Positions 43,667 through 54,079 are shown, counted from the first letter of the stretch. The stretch: 56,943 nucleotides of DNA from Halorubrum sp. 48-1-W (GCF_003287355.1 NZ_QMIM01000030.1:1-56943); one strand, 5' to 3'. The notes: generated by a model from the sequence alone, not told the origin. Numbers and translations: made by a program.

Positions 43667-45295
43667 TCAGTCGAGTCTCGGGTCGTGGGAGAAGGCGTCC
43701 TCGAAGACGGTCCGTTCGGCGTTGCGCAGGTGATGGAGGAACGTCGAGGCAGAGGAGTCCAGTGTCTCGGCCACGTCCTCGGCACTGGCCTGCTGTGGGC
43801 GCTCGAAAAAGCCCGACAGCGAGGCCGCCCGGAGTGCGCCTTCCTGTTTCTTCGTTAGCCCGCTGAACGCGCTCGGGTGGTCGTCGTCGACGGGGCGCTC
43901 GGTACAGGCGTACATGGTCACCTCGGGCCAGTGGTCCTGTACGGCGTCGACGATGGCACTGAGATCAGTCCGGCGCGGGAACTCCACGGTCAGATTCAGA
44001 CGGCCGTCACAGACGGTAATCGAGCGCAGTATCTCGCCGTACCCGCCCAGAACTCCCCTGATCGACCCTGTCTCGGCACGAATCGACACGACCGCAGTCG
44101 TCTCCGTTTCGGTGACGACGGTCGCCGCCGTGACCGACGGGAGCTCCGCTGCAGTCGCCCGAACTGTCTCGGCGTCCACATCAGCCGTCTTGACGAGGTA
44201 TGTCGAACCGGGGCCACCCTCGGCGTGCAGTTCCTCGACGACCAGCTCCGGGAACTCGTCGTCTTCCTCGTCGCCATCCTCGACAGCCAGTGCCCTCGAC
44301 AGGGCTGTCAGGACGTGGTCGCCCGTGTACCGGAGCGAGAGTTCCGTTACTGTCTCACCGGCCAGCGCTTCCTGCTGGCGGTGGACCTGCTGTTTGAACG
44401 CGAGGGCGGCCGCCACTTCGTCGACCAACTGTCCTGCCACGTCGCTGCCGGTATCCGTCCGGACGACCGTGAGCGCGCCGTAGGACAGTCCTTCGTGGAC
44501 CAACGGCACCGACCGCACCGAGAACAGTCCACACCGCTCCAGTTGGGCGACGATGTCGTTCTCTCCGTCCATGTCTGTCGTGACTGTCACGGGGTCGTCC
44601 GTGGCGAGTGTGCGTCGTGTCGCTGCGTCGATGGCGCTCCCCTCACCGGGGTGCCGGAAGCCCCGGTCCGATCCGTGGTCGGCGATCACAACCGGATGCT
44701 GGTCGCCACCTCCTGGTCCTTGCTTCCGGACGACCCAGGCCGACTCGTAGCCGTAGTCGTTGACGAGCAGGTGACAGACACTCGCAGCGATCTCCCGGTT
44801 GGTCGATGTCTGCAAAAGGAGTTGGCGGATGGCTTCCTTGCCGTCGCGTTCGGACTGGACCTGCTCTCGGGTCTGCTGTAACTCTCGTTCACGCTGTTTG
44901 CGCTCGGAGATATCCCGAGAGTTGATGACGTAGTTGCCGTCGGGCGTGGGGTTTGACGAGCCAACCGATTCGATCCATTTGTAGGACCCATCTGCCTGTA
45001 GGTGCCGGTATTCGACCGCCTCAACGTGGTGCGCTTTTTCCGAGACCATTGCGGCGAATGCTTCGACGACGCGTTCTCGATCCTCTGGGTGGAAGTACTC
45101 GGCAACCTGCTCACCGACGAGTTCGTCTTGCTCATAGCCATACAACCGTTCGATGGCCGGACTCTCGTACAGTATTCTCCCACGCGGGTCAAGAAGCGTA
45201 AGCAGATCAGTTGAGTGTAACGGCAACTGATCGAGTGAGAAGGTATCTTTCAGCCCGAGAGATGGGTGTGAACCCGGTCGATTGTTAGCAGTCAT
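43667..45295 (-). CDS. PAS-GAF-BAT sensor regulator with HTH_10
   Basis: This is a 542-residue cytoplasmic sensor regulator. A PAS domain at about residues 25-130 (LLTLLDPRGRILYESPAIER) is followed by a short coiled coil, a GAF domain (about 160-310), a bacterio-opsin-activator domain (about 315-470) and a C-terminal HTH_10 (LTKKQEGALRAASLSGFFER, then DVAETLDSSASTFLHHL). There is no kinase domain, so input and DNA binding are in one chain. It lies between the two giant surface-protein genes on the same strand, with 214 bp to the next start. It is a good candidate for regulating the downstream one. Confidence 0.88.
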   Translation of the reverse strand: MTANNRPGSHPSLGLKDTFSLDQLPLHSTDLLTLLDPRGRILYESPAIERLYGYEQDELVGEQVAEYFHPEDRERVVEAFAAMVSEKAHHVEAVEYRHLQADGSYKWIESVGSSNPTPDGNYVINSRDISERKQRERELQQTREQVQSERDGKEAIRQLLLQTSTNREIAASVCHLLVNDYGYESAWVVRKQGPGGGDQHPVVIADHGSDRGFRHPGEGSAIDAATRRTLATDDPVTVTTDMDGENDIVAQLERCGLFSVRSVPLVHEGLSYGALTVVRTDTGSDVAGQLVDEVAAALAFKQQVHRQQEALAGETVTELSLRYTGDHVLTALSRALAVEDGDEEDDEFPELVVEELHAEGGPGSTYLVKTADVDAETVRATAAELPSVTAATVVTETETTAVVSIRAETGSIRGVLGGYGEILRSITVCDGRLNLTVEFPRRTDLSAIVDAVQDHWPEVTMYACTERPVDDDHPSAFSGLTKKQEGALRAASLSGFFERPQQASAEDVAETLDSSASTFLHHLRNAERTVFEDAFSHDPRLD

Positions 45296-45740
45296 AAAAT
45301 GGACAGTCTCCAGTGTCGGTTAAATGGATCTACTTTGCCACAACCAATATGTGAATTTTGAGCTAATAGCATATATTTGTCAGAGGCTGACCCCGCCTGT
45401 CATTACAGCTTGGCCTACATTTCGCTAAAGGGGGGTGGGGGGTGGGGGGTGAATGTCTCCCTGACGCTTCGCCGGATACCATTTGATAGGTATCCAGGTC
45501 AAGAATGAATGACGTAGGGTAAAGTTCTGACCCCAATACATATACCTAGTTGAGATTATCAACACCTAAGTATTGGTTTCACTGTCTGATGAGCGATGGC
45601 CCGAATGACCGAGATGCGGAGGTGTCGAAATCATGGATGGTGAGATCCTCAAGATCGCTCTCGGTATCGTCTGAGTTTTCTGCTGGATCAAGAAAGACGG
45701 TGTCGGTATTTGAATTGATGTTTCACGATGTGGGATCGGA
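45296..45740. other. intergenic stretch with G-tract and a coding trace
   Basis: This 445-bp region holds three runs of six G separated by single T (45430-45449) and no complete gene. On the minus strand at 45579-45720 an acidic frame without a start (DPAENSDDTESDLEDLTIHD) ends at a stop. It may be a decayed piece of a haloarchaeal protein. Confidence 0.4.
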
Positions 45741-48700
45741 CTACCAGATGGAATCGTCGTCCTCGGAGCGCCGACGCCTCACACCCCAGGCGATGACGGC
45801 TACGATCACGACGACGAGGAGAGCAATAATCGCGTAGATAGCGAATCCGACAGGCGTCTCATCGTCGGTAGTGGTTGGATGCTCGTTGTCGGAAGTGTCT
45901 TCGCCCGCCGTAACGGTCAGATCCGTTACCGTGGTGTCAGTCTCGCCAGCGTTATTCGTCACGGTGAGTTCGACAGTGTACTCACCTGGTTCGTCGGCGG
46001 TTACTGTTACCGTTTCTCCGGTTATCGTTTCACCGTTAACACTCCAATTGTAGGCGGCAATCTCGCCGTCTTCGTTCGTCGAGTCGCTACCGTCAAGCGT
46101 TATCTCCTCGCCTACGGTGACTGAGTCAGGCGAAACGGTCGCAACCGCGTCCGGCCCGCTAGTGGGCTCAGTTGAGTCGGGAGCACCAACAGCAAACAAT
46201 GAGAGGCCGGGCGATTCGGACTCGAAGACGTGATGAGTGTCGGTTGTTTCGACTTCAGTCGCGTCCAGTTCGTTCCAGCGTCCGGTCTCGTCGCGATAGA
46301 GCGCGATATCCTCCGACTCGATATCGTGTTCGTCGAGATATGCGGATCGCACGCGGAACTGGAACGTCACACCCTCGATGTCGTCGTCCGGATTCGAGTG
46401 AGTCACTTCGACGTAGCCGATGGCCGACGAGCCAGTTCCCTCGAAGAATCGGTCGTTGGTACTCTCATTGGTTTCGCTACTGGCGTCCCACTGACGGACG
46501 CTAATATTGAACTTGCGGGTGCCGGTTTCGGTCGGTTGAACCGACAGGTTGTCGTGATTGACGTTACGTCCGGTTGGCTCCTCTGTTGCGTCGTCTGCCT
46601 CGTCGGTAAGTGAGAGCAAGATATTACCGGCTCCATCGGAATCCGAGACGGCGAAGCCAATTGACCCGTCGGTGGATGGCTGGCGAGTAACCGACTGTGA
46701 TTGGTTGTCTCCAGTATCGGTCTCGTTGATGCTGTTCCCGTTTCCGCCACCACTACTGTTATCTCCACCACTCTCACCACTACTGTTATCTCCACCACTC
46801 CCACCACTACTGCCATCTCCACCACTCCCACCACTACTGCCATCTCCGTCATTGCTCGTGTCGATCATGACAGAGTCAGACTCGTCACTCGCACCGTCGT
46901 TGTCGTTAGCATCTTCAGCAGTGTCGAGTGTCGCTCCAAACGTGCCGCCCTCATTCTCGCTCAGAGTAGCAGTGTATGTGAAGCCATTAGTAAGGTTACC
47001 GCTTTGGGTGAAGTTACTCATCACTAGATTAGTCCCATCGGCGTCATCCGTCCCATTGGAATTGATCTTACTCAGCTCTTTGTCGGAGTCAAAGGAGACT
47101 TCGACAGTCTGCCCCTCTGTATTGTTAACACTGAAGTTCGTAATCTCTGGAGGCGTCGTGTCAGTGGCAGCTTCCATACTGAAGATTTCGGAAGTGACTG
47201 ATGGGTTTACGTTGAATTCCAACCTGTAATCGCCAGTCGTCGTGTTGACAACTAAGTTGTCGAATGTGGCTATCCCCGACTCGTTCGTCAGAACGGTCAA
47301 TGTAGAGTTATAACCGAAGTCCTGTGGGTCCCCTACGGGTTTCAGTGCGACGGTAACATTAGTTCCCTCAACGGCGTTGCCGTGCTCGTCAGTGACGTTG
47401 ACTGCCGGCAGACCAGTCAGTGTCTCATTAGCTATCTGGATTACGTCTGGCTGCGTCTGGATCACTACTGAGTCAGCTGCGGCAGATTCGACCTCAAAGG
47501 TCTGAGCGCTGGCTGTGTCGCCGGCAGTCACGTTGTGGTCGCCACTACTGATGGAGAAGTTCAGCTCATAGCTAGTGCCTGCTGTTTCGATCACGAGATC
47601 GTCAAAAGTAGCGACGCCATCACTCCCGGTCGTCTGGGTGGTCGTTCCCGAGTCGAATGAGTAGTCGCTGTTTTCGGTCACCGTCACGTCGACTCCCTCA
47701 ACGGCGTTGCCGTGCTCGTCAGTGACGCTGACTTTCGGCGGGCTGGTGAGCGTCTCACCAGCTGTCTGTGTTCCGTCCGGCTCTGTCTGGATCGCTATCG
47801 AGTCGGCACCGTCACTACCGTCACCATCTGTATTAACGGTTAGCGTGTCGGTGCCCGCTGTCTCTCCCGAATCCGTATGAGTTACAGTGACTGTACTTCC
47901 ATCATCGCCCTCCTCCAGCACGGTTCCATCTGATGGATCTACCGAATAATCGGAGTCCCAATCGCTATCCCCGTACGTGACGGTTGAGGTTGACCCGTCA
48001 CTGTACGTTTCAGTCACTTCGATTCCGCTCAGGTTCAGCGATTCTCCGGAGTCGTACGTGAGGTTTGGCTGGGTCTCGACGGAGATGGAGTCCACCACCG
48101 CATTCACGGTCAGCACGTCGGTGTCCGCTGTCTCCCCCACATCTGTGTGGGTGACTGTGACGGTGCCGCCATCATCGGAGTCTTCCAGTGTTGTTCCGTC
48201 CGATGAATCTGCCGAATAATCAGAGCCCCAATTGTTATCACCGTACGTGACGGTCGAGGTCGATCCGTCACTATATGTTTCAGTAACTTCCATGCCGCTC
48301 AGGTCCAGAGCTTCTCCTGAATCGTACGTCAGGTTGGGCTGAGTCTCGACGGAGATGTAGTCCACCACCACATTCACAGTTAGTGCGTTAGTGTCTGCTG
48401 TCTCTCCTGAATCCGTATGAGTTACCGTGACGGTGCTTCCGTCATCAGCAACTTCTAGCGTGGTTCCGTCCGAGGGATCGGCAGTGTACTCCGACCAGTC
48501 AGCATCGTCAAAGCTCGTCGTGTCCGTCGTTCCATCTGAAAGCGTTTCGTTGATGACCATCCCGCTCAGGTTCAGCGATTCGCCGGAGTCGTACGTCAGG
48601 TTGGGCTGGGTCTCGACAGAGATGGAGTCTACCACCGCATTCACGGTCAGCACGTCGGTGTCCGCTGTCTCCCCCGCATCTGTGTGGGTGACTGTGACGG

Positions 48701-51700
48701 TGCTTCCGTCATCGGAGTCTTCTAGTGTTGTTTCGTCCGATGTGTCTACCGAATAATTGGAGTCCCAATCGCTATCGTCGTACGTGACGGTCGCGGTTGA
48801 ATCATCGGTGTAGGTTTCGGTAACTTCCATTCCGGTCAGGTTCAACGCTTCTCCGGAGTCGTACGTCAGGTTGGGCTGAGTCTCGACAGAGATGGATTCG
48901 ACCACCGCATTCACGGTTAATGGATCAGTATCTGCCGTTTCTCCTGAATCCGTGTGGGTGACTGTGACGGTGCTTCCGTCATCAGCATCTTCTAGTGTGG
49001 TTTCGTCCGAGGGATCTACCGAATAATTGGAGTCCCAATCGCTATCGTCGTACGTGACGGTCGCGGTTGACCCGTCACTGTACGTTACAGTCACTTCCAT
49101 CCCGGTCAGGTCCAGAGCGTCGCCCGAGTCGTACGTCAGGTTGGGCTGGGTCTCGACAGAGATAGATTCGACCACCGTATTCACGGTTAGCGGATCCGTA
49201 TCAGCCGTATTGCCTGAATCGGTGTGGGTGACTGTGACGGGGCTTCCGTCATCGGAGCCTTCCAGTGTGGTTTCGTTCGATGGATCGGCAGTGTACTCCG
49301 ACCAGTCAGCATCGTCAAAGCTCGTCGTGTCCGTCGTTCCATCTGAAAGCGTTTCGTTGATGACCAGGCCGGTCAAGTCTAGAGCGTCTCCCGAGTCGTA
49401 GGTGAGGGTATCGGGCTGCGTCTCGACGGAGATGGAGTCCACCACCGTATTCACGGTCAGCGTGCTGGTGTCCGTCGTCTCTCCTGAATCCGTATGAGTG
49501 ACAGTTACATTGGTTCCATCATCGGAATCAGCCAAGGGATCTCCGTCCGCCGGAACCGCGGTGTAGTTCGACCAGCCAGCATCGTCGAAGGCCGTTGTTT
49601 CCGTAGTTCCGTCCGAGAGTGTCTCATTGATGACCAGGCCGCTCAGGTTCAGAGCGTCTCCAGAGTCGTAGTCAAGCGTATCGATCGGGGTATCAACAGA
49701 TATGGAATCCACTACCGTGATCTCCGTTAGCGTGAAGTTTTCAGTAGCGGATTCACCAGCATTGAGGCTGATGTTGCGCTCGTCGTCTTGGTGGTCAGTA
49801 GCCCCAGTGACGACGAGGTGGTAGTCATCAGCGCCGAGTCCGTCGAAGCTGTATGAGCCATCGTCAAGATCTGCGGTCTCGTCAGCATCGCCGGAGTCGT
49901 TCTGCTGATAAAAGTAGATTTCGACCGTACCATCACTCACTCGCGTTACACCGTCACCCTCGAACACGTCACCGCTCACCGAGGCCGGGTCAGCATCGGC
50001 TAATTGTTCCAAATAAGGATACCCATCGTTTGTCGCCCCGCCGATATTCCAGATGTTTTCTTCGCCCTCGTCATCGTTCGGATTGCCGACGAAGTCCCAC
50101 GGGTCGTCTAATCCGTCAGTGTCTGAATCGGTAAACGTAGCGACTTTGTTCATCTCTTCGGTGGTCTTTGCGGTTCCTCCTGCCGAATCATCTTGTTCCG
50201 ATGTATTCGTGTCCCAGAAAGCGTTAGAGTAGGACCCGCCATCATCGCTACCTGTTAATCCACCAGAATAATCTCTGTCTCGTACCCATCCCGTTGAATA
50301 AGCGTTCGTAATATCTGCTCCGTTATTTCGTCCTATTAAGCCACCTAAATATGAATCTCCGTAAACATCTCCTGTAGCATACGAATCGGTCACTGAGCCT
50401 CCAGTCTGCGAAGAATCAAAATGACCGATAAGGCCACCTATATTAGTTTCCTCATCATGTTCAGGGCTGACATTCCCGGTAGCATAGACACGTGTGTACG
50501 TATTACTGCCAATTTCGTAACCAACTAATCCACCTACTTTTGACCCCTCTCCACCGGGTATAGTTCCTGTTGCATAAGAGTCAGTGATATCTGCTCCACT
50601 ATTGTTACCAATCAGTCCACCCACCCTATTTTCTCCTAGAACGTCCCCGATTGCGTACGCACCCGTTATTGAGCCTCCAGTCTGAGAATCGTCAAAAAGC
50701 CCAATAAGACCTCCTACGTCATTTTCTTCACCGTAGTCTAGACTGACATCCATCTCGGCGTAAACATCTGTGTAGTTGTTACCACCAGCTTCGTAACCTA
50801 CTAAGCCTCCTTGCTTACCTCCTTCTCCATCTGGTATACTCCCTGTTGCAGAGGAATTTTTGATATCTGCTCCACTATTATAACCAATGAGGCCCCCAGT
50901 TTCTGTTTCCCCGTTAACAGTTCCTGTAACATTCACTCCAGAGATAGTCGATCTTTCAGTATCTTCAACGGTCCCAACCAACCCTCCGATCTGGTTTGAT
51001 TCCGACGCTACGTCAACGTCATCCAGAGTAACATTTTCAATTGTTGCTCCATCAATTTTAGAGAATAAACCATTGCTCCCACTCAAGTTTGCGATGGTGT
51101 GGCCCTGTCCGTCAAAGGTTCCCTCAAACGTCCCGATAGAGTCCCAATCTGTAGAATCACCCGTATCGTCTTTATCTAGATCAGTTGTTAAGACGTACTC
51201 GTCAGTCAAATTATTACTGATGCCTTCTAGTTCCTTCCAACTATCTATCTCAACCGGGGGTAACGGTTCCCAGCTTAATCGTGGATAGTCAGTACCATTC
51301 TGGATAAACCAATCTGTATTTGCATCGTAGTTTCGTCTTTGTTCAATAGTCCACTCAGAGTAAGTTGCTATATTTTGCATCTCTGCCGTAGTTTTACCGG
51401 TTACATCACCCCCAGAAGATCCCTGTCCCGAAGTTGTAGTGTCCCAGAAACTATTGACGATATCTCCACCGACATCGTCACCAGCGAATCCGCCTACGTT
51501 ATCATCTCCGGTTACTTCACCAGTTGAATACGAATCTTTGACATCGCCACCCTCTTTTTTACCAATAAACCCTCCCACGTAATTCTCACCAGCTACTGAG
51601 CCTGTAGCGTAGGAACCACTCATTCCGTCTGTCCCCTCAAATAGTCCAAAGAATCCCCCCACGTTATCCTTCCCAGTTACGTCTACAGCCGCGTAAGAAG

Positions 51701-53633
51701 TGTAAACATACCCGCCTTCGTCGATATATCCAACCAATCCACCGACGTTGTCATCTCCTGAGACATTTCCTGTCGCATACGAATCTGTGATATTTCCATT
51801 TTCGTCATTTAAACCGACTAATCCACCAACGCGATTCCCTCCGCTGACGTCGATATTAGTTACACCTACGCGCTTGACATCTCCGGTTATATTTCCAAAC
51901 AGCCCAACATAATCTTCGCCCTCTCTATCGATATGCAGATCACGGATCTCATACTCTTGTCCATCAAATGATCCATCAAAGTCAGCTATTGGGTCCCATC
52001 CGTTGCCATCATTAGCTTCGCTGGAGGCATAGTCGTCGTACCCTGTGGTCTCGCTGGATATGTTGTTGACGAGTACAAAGTAGTCATCTTCGGTTATTTC
52101 AGCTAAGTCGCCCCAATTAGAAATTTCGTACGGGTCATCCTCTGTGCCGCTACCACCAGAAAACGTGTACGAAAGTGTACCATCTGCTCCGTCCTGCCAA
52201 GTGAGAATGGGATAGTTGTCGTTTACTGTGCCATCCTGGTCCATCTCCCAATACTCGTCTGTGCCGGCATCATCATTTTCTGTGCCAACAAAGTCCCATG
52301 CAACATCAAGCCCATCGTTGGACTCGTCGGTAAAGGAGTTGTAATCCTGCATTTGAGCGGTGGTGAGGCCAGTTCCACCACCGGAAGAAGACTGTCCCGA
52401 GGTTTCGGTGTCCCAGAAACTATCATCTGTCCATGTATCTCCGTCTTCTCTTCCAGTAAGTCCACCAACTTTGCCGCTTTCACCCGCCTCATCTACGAGG
52501 CCAAATGAGTAACTTTTCTGGATTGTGTCACCATTATCTCCAACAAGACCACCAACCATATCACCGCCACTAATTACCTCTGTACCGGTGTAACTGTTAT
52601 TTATTTCACCTTCATTAAACCCAACCAATCCACCGGTTCGATCTCTCCCGTCGACCATGCCAGTGGTGAAGCTGTTCTTGATCAATCCATTGTTTCTGCC
52701 CGCTAACCCACCCATCATTTGATCCCCGGTGAGGTCCACGTTCGTCACCCCGAGATTCCTCACCTGGCCGGTTCCTTTGATAGTCCCGAAGAGTCCATTA
52801 TTATCACCCTCACGGTTTATGAACAGATCATCGATAGTATGGCCCTGACCGTCGAATGTTCCACAGAAATCATCAACTGGATCCCATCCTTCGCCCCCAT
52901 CAGCGCCACTAGATGCATAAGTGTCATATCCTTCAGTCGATTCGTTCAGGTCGTTAGAAAGCTCAAATGAATCGTCTGAATGGTCACTTACTGCGTCCAA
53001 TCCAGCCCAGTCAAATATCTTGTGAGGTTTGTCTTCTGAACCATCGCCATCTAGCAGAATAGAGCTGTCATTGAGCATATTTCCGTCTCTAGACTCAACA
53101 TCATACGTGATTTTTTCAGGATCGTTCGCGCTGCTGGCATCGACATTGAGAGTTACTTTTAATCTTCTAAATTCTTCCGCCCCGGAGCCGACAGCCTCAA
53201 CAGCAACAAGCGCAATTCGGTCACCCTCATCAACAGTGTCGAAATCTTCGACATCTGATCCCTCGGCATCGCCTATTTCCTCTGTATCATTTGAGGCATC
53301 ACTACCAACATTAAGATCTCCTGAACCAGAATCTGGTGTGGAAACATCACTTATTCCGGTAATACTTACGCCGCTTTCGGCTAACTCCTGAACATTTATG
53401 GATATTAGATCTTCATTTTCTTTATTTCGATCAGAGAACTTCACCTCGACATATACCTCTAGAGTATCTTCCCCTTCTGTAATGTCTCGGACGTCAGGAT
53501 CTTGCAGTTCTGTTATTTGTGAAGATTGCGCCGCCACAGTTCCAACAAGCGTCAAACTCATAGTAATTATGGACAGCACCATGATCACGCTGAAAAAAAC
53601 TGCCCAGACCTTACCGTGTGTATCTTGTACCAA
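45741..53633 (-). CDS. giant surface protein with GLUG repeats, seven Ig-like repeats and PKD domain
   Basis: This 2630-residue exported protein has a TTG start and signal helix (AVFFSVIMVLSIITMSLTLV). Residues about 215-1200 hold several GLUG solenoid blocks (GGLVGYN-type rungs ending in SFWDT repeats). A carboxypeptidase-regulatory-like domain (about 1217-1301) is followed by seven tandem bacterial Ig-like (Big_3-type) repeats of about 89 residues (about 1309-1934). Two invasin-like domains come next (VSVTDEHGNAVEGVDVTVTE), then a Gly/Ser linker, a PGF-pre-PGF domain (about 2398-2481), a PKD domain (about 2491-2577) and a membrane helix with RRRR tail. It shares the same C-terminal plan as the other giant. 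Likely cell-surface adhesion. Confidence 0.87.
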   Translation of the reverse strand: MVQDTHGKVWAVFFSVIMVLSIITMSLTLVGTVAAQSSQITELQDPDVRDITEGEDTLEVYVEVKFSDRNKENEDLISINVQELAESGVSITGISDVSTPDSGSGDLNVGSDASNDTEEIGDAEGSDVEDFDTVDEGDRIALVAVEAVGSGAEEFRRLKVTLNVDASSANDPEKITYDVESRDGNMLNDSSILLDGDGSEDKPHKIFDWAGLDAVSDHSDDSFELSNDLNESTEGYDTYASSGADGGEGWDPVDDFCGTFDGQGHTIDDLFINREGDNNGLFGTIKGTGQVRNLGVTNVDLTGDQMMGGLAGRNNGLIKNSFTTGMVDGRDRTGGLVGFNEGEINNSYTGTEVISGGDMVGGLVGDNGDTIQKSYSFGLVDEAGESGKVGGLTGREDGDTWTDDSFWDTETSGQSSSGGGTGLTTAQMQDYNSFTDESNDGLDVAWDFVGTENDDAGTDEYWEMDQDGTVNDNYPILTWQDGADGTLSYTFSGGSGTEDDPYEISNWGDLAEITEDDYFVLVNNISSETTGYDDYASSEANDGNGWDPIADFDGSFDGQEYEIRDLHIDREGEDYVGLFGNITGDVKRVGVTNIDVSGGNRVGGLVGLNDENGNITDSYATGNVSGDDNVGGLVGYIDEGGYVYTSYAAVDVTGKDNVGGFFGLFEGTDGMSGSYATGSVAGENYVGGFIGKKEGGDVKDSYSTGEVTGDDNVGGFAGDDVGGDIVNSFWDTTTSGQGSSGGDVTGKTTAEMQNIATYSEWTIEQRRNYDANTDWFIQNGTDYPRLSWEPLPPVEIDSWKELEGISNNLTDEYVLTTDLDKDDTGDSTDWDSIGTFEGTFDGQGHTIANLSGSNGLFSKIDGATIENVTLDDVDVASESNQIGGLVGTVEDTERSTISGVNVTGTVNGETETGGLIGYNSGADIKNSSATGSIPDGEGGKQGGLVGYEAGGNNYTDVYAEMDVSLDYGEENDVGGLIGLFDDSQTGGSITGAYAIGDVLGENRVGGLIGNNSGADITDSYATGTIPGGEGSKVGGLVGYEIGSNTYTRVYATGNVSPEHDEETNIGGLIGHFDSSQTGGSVTDSYATGDVYGDSYLGGLIGRNNGADITNAYSTGWVRDRDYSGGLTGSDDGGSYSNAFWDTNTSEQDDSAGGTAKTTEEMNKVATFTDSDTDGLDDPWDFVGNPNDDEGEENIWNIGGATNDGYPYLEQLADADPASVSGDVFEGDGVTRVSDGTVEIYFYQQNDSGDADETADLDDGSYSFDGLGADDYHLVVTGATDHQDDERNISLNAGESATENFTLTEITVVDSISVDTPIDTLDYDSGDALNLSGLVINETLSDGTTETTAFDDAGWSNYTAVPADGDPLADSDDGTNVTVTHTDSGETTDTSTLTVNTVVDSISVETQPDTLTYDSGDALDLTGLVINETLSDGTTDTTSFDDADWSEYTADPSNETTLEGSDDGSPVTVTHTDSGNTADTDPLTVNTVVESISVETQPNLTYDSGDALDLTGMEVTVTYSDGSTATVTYDDSDWDSNYSVDPSDETTLEDADDGSTVTVTHTDSGETADTDPLTVNAVVESISVETQPNLTYDSGEALNLTGMEVTETYTDDSTATVTYDDSDWDSNYSVDTSDETTLEDSDDGSTVTVTHTDAGETADTDVLTVNAVVDSISVETQPNLTYDSGESLNLSGMVINETLSDGTTDTTSFDDADWSEYTADPSDGTTLEVADDGSTVTVTHTDSGETADTNALTVNVVVDYISVETQPNLTYDSGEALDLSGMEVTETYSDGSTSTVTYGDNNWGSDYSADSSDGTTLEDSDDGGTVTVTHTDVGETADTDVLTVNAVVDSISVETQPNLTYDSGESLNLSGIEVTETYSDGSTSTVTYGDSDWDSDYSVDPSDGTVLEEGDDGSTVTVTHTDSGETAGTDTLTVNTDGDGSDGADSIAIQTEPDGTQTAGETLTSPPKVSVTDEHGNAVEGVDVTVTENSDYSFDSGTTTQTTGSDGVATFDDLVIETAGTSYELNFSISSGDHNVTAGDTASAQTFEVESAAADSVVIQTQPDVIQIANETLTGLPAVNVTDEHGNAVEGTNVTVALKPVGDPQDFGYNSTLTVLTNESGIATFDNLVVNTTTGDYRLEFNVNPSVTSEIFSMEAATDTTPPEITNFSVNNTEGQTVEVSFDSDKELSKINSNGTDDADGTNLVMSNFTQSGNLTNGFTYTATLSENEGGTFGATLDTAEDANDNDGASDESDSVMIDTSNDGDGSSGGSGGDGSSGGSGGDNSSGESGGDNSSGGGNGNSINETDTGDNQSQSVTRQPSTDGSIGFAVSDSDGAGNILLSLTDEADDATEEPTGRNVNHDNLSVQPTETGTRKFNISVRQWDASSETNESTNDRFFEGTGSSAIGYVEVTHSNPDDDIEGVTFQFRVRSAYLDEHDIESEDIALYRDETGRWNELDATEVETTDTHHVFESESPGLSLFAVGAPDSTEPTSGPDAVATVSPDSVTVGEEITLDGSDSTNEDGEIAAYNWSVNGETITGETVTVTADEPGEYTVELTVTNNAGETDTTVTDLTVTAGEDTSDNEHPTTTDDETPVGFAIYAIIALLVVVIVAVIAWGVRRRRSEDDDSIW
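46737..46855. repeat. 27-bp in-frame tandem repeats (Gly/Ser linker)
   Basis: About four copies of a 27-bp unit (ccaccactactgttatctcc and variants) encode SGGDGSSGG-type residues between the invasin-like and PGF-pre-PGF domains of the 2630-aa protein. The copies are in frame, so copy number can vary without breaking the gene. Confidence 0.75.
47830..49710 (-). repeat. seven tandem Ig-like repeats of about 267 bp
   Basis: Seven consecutive units each begin VVDSISVETQPNLTYDSGEA-like and end TVTHTDSGETADTDTLTVNT-like. Units 1, 2 and 5 share an inner segment VINETLSDGTTDTTSFDDAD, while units 3, 4, 6 and 7 carry EVTETYSDGSTSTVTYGDSD. The mixed pattern points to duplication plus recombination between units. 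Confidence 0.85.
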
Positions 53634-53929
53634 TCTATTATAATTGTAGGCAAAAGGTATAGCGCGTTTTCCGATACATACACCTATTTGGTATTCTTAA
53701 CCCCTATATATAGGTTCTCTGGCTAATGAAGTTAGTTTTGTGGGATGAACAGGACGATAAGTTAATCCGTCCAGATACTCCCAAGCCTGCCCAGCGAGTG
53801 TTATTAACTCGAAGGACTCCTTATCAAAAGGCATGATAGCACTCCTCACGTCTGGCTTAGTCGGCGAAAACAAGCGGGGTCAGACGCTCCCTCGTCGCCA
53901 TCAAGTAGTCAGGGAGAGGCCGAACCACG
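53634..53929. other. gene-free stretch with promoter region of the 2630-aa surface protein
   Basis: The first 80 bp are AT-rich (acctatttggtattcttaac) and should hold the promoter of the surface-protein gene on the minus strand. The remainder (53720-53929) looks like decayed tnpB DNA leading into the recognisable tail at 53930. No intact gene is visible. Confidence 0.4.
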
Positions 53930-54079
53930 TCTGCGGAAACTGCGCTCCCTGTAGATTCAATCGTGGAATGTATAAAACGTGTCGTTGAAACACGAAGCCT
54001 CGCAGCTTGATCCCAAGGTACTTTACGTTTACAGAGGTTCGAGGAGAAAGCCCACGACTTCAGTCCTGCCTCTTACCCA
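53930..54079 (+). mobile_element. IS1341-type tnpB tail remnant and right end
   Basis: Frame 53930-54010 encodes SAETALPVDSIVECIKRVVE and TRSLAA before a stop, the same TnpB C-terminal tail as at 20148-20252 (shared AP-x-D and KR-x-VET). Downstream, gaggagaaagcccacgactt continues into cagtc, which is typical of haloarchaeal IS200/IS605-type right ends. The nuclease domain is absent. Confidence 0.6.

Noticed and set aside
47830-49710. Possible CRISPR array
   Set aside because: The repeats are long, in frame and encode Ig-like domains. There are no short unique spacers and no cas genes.
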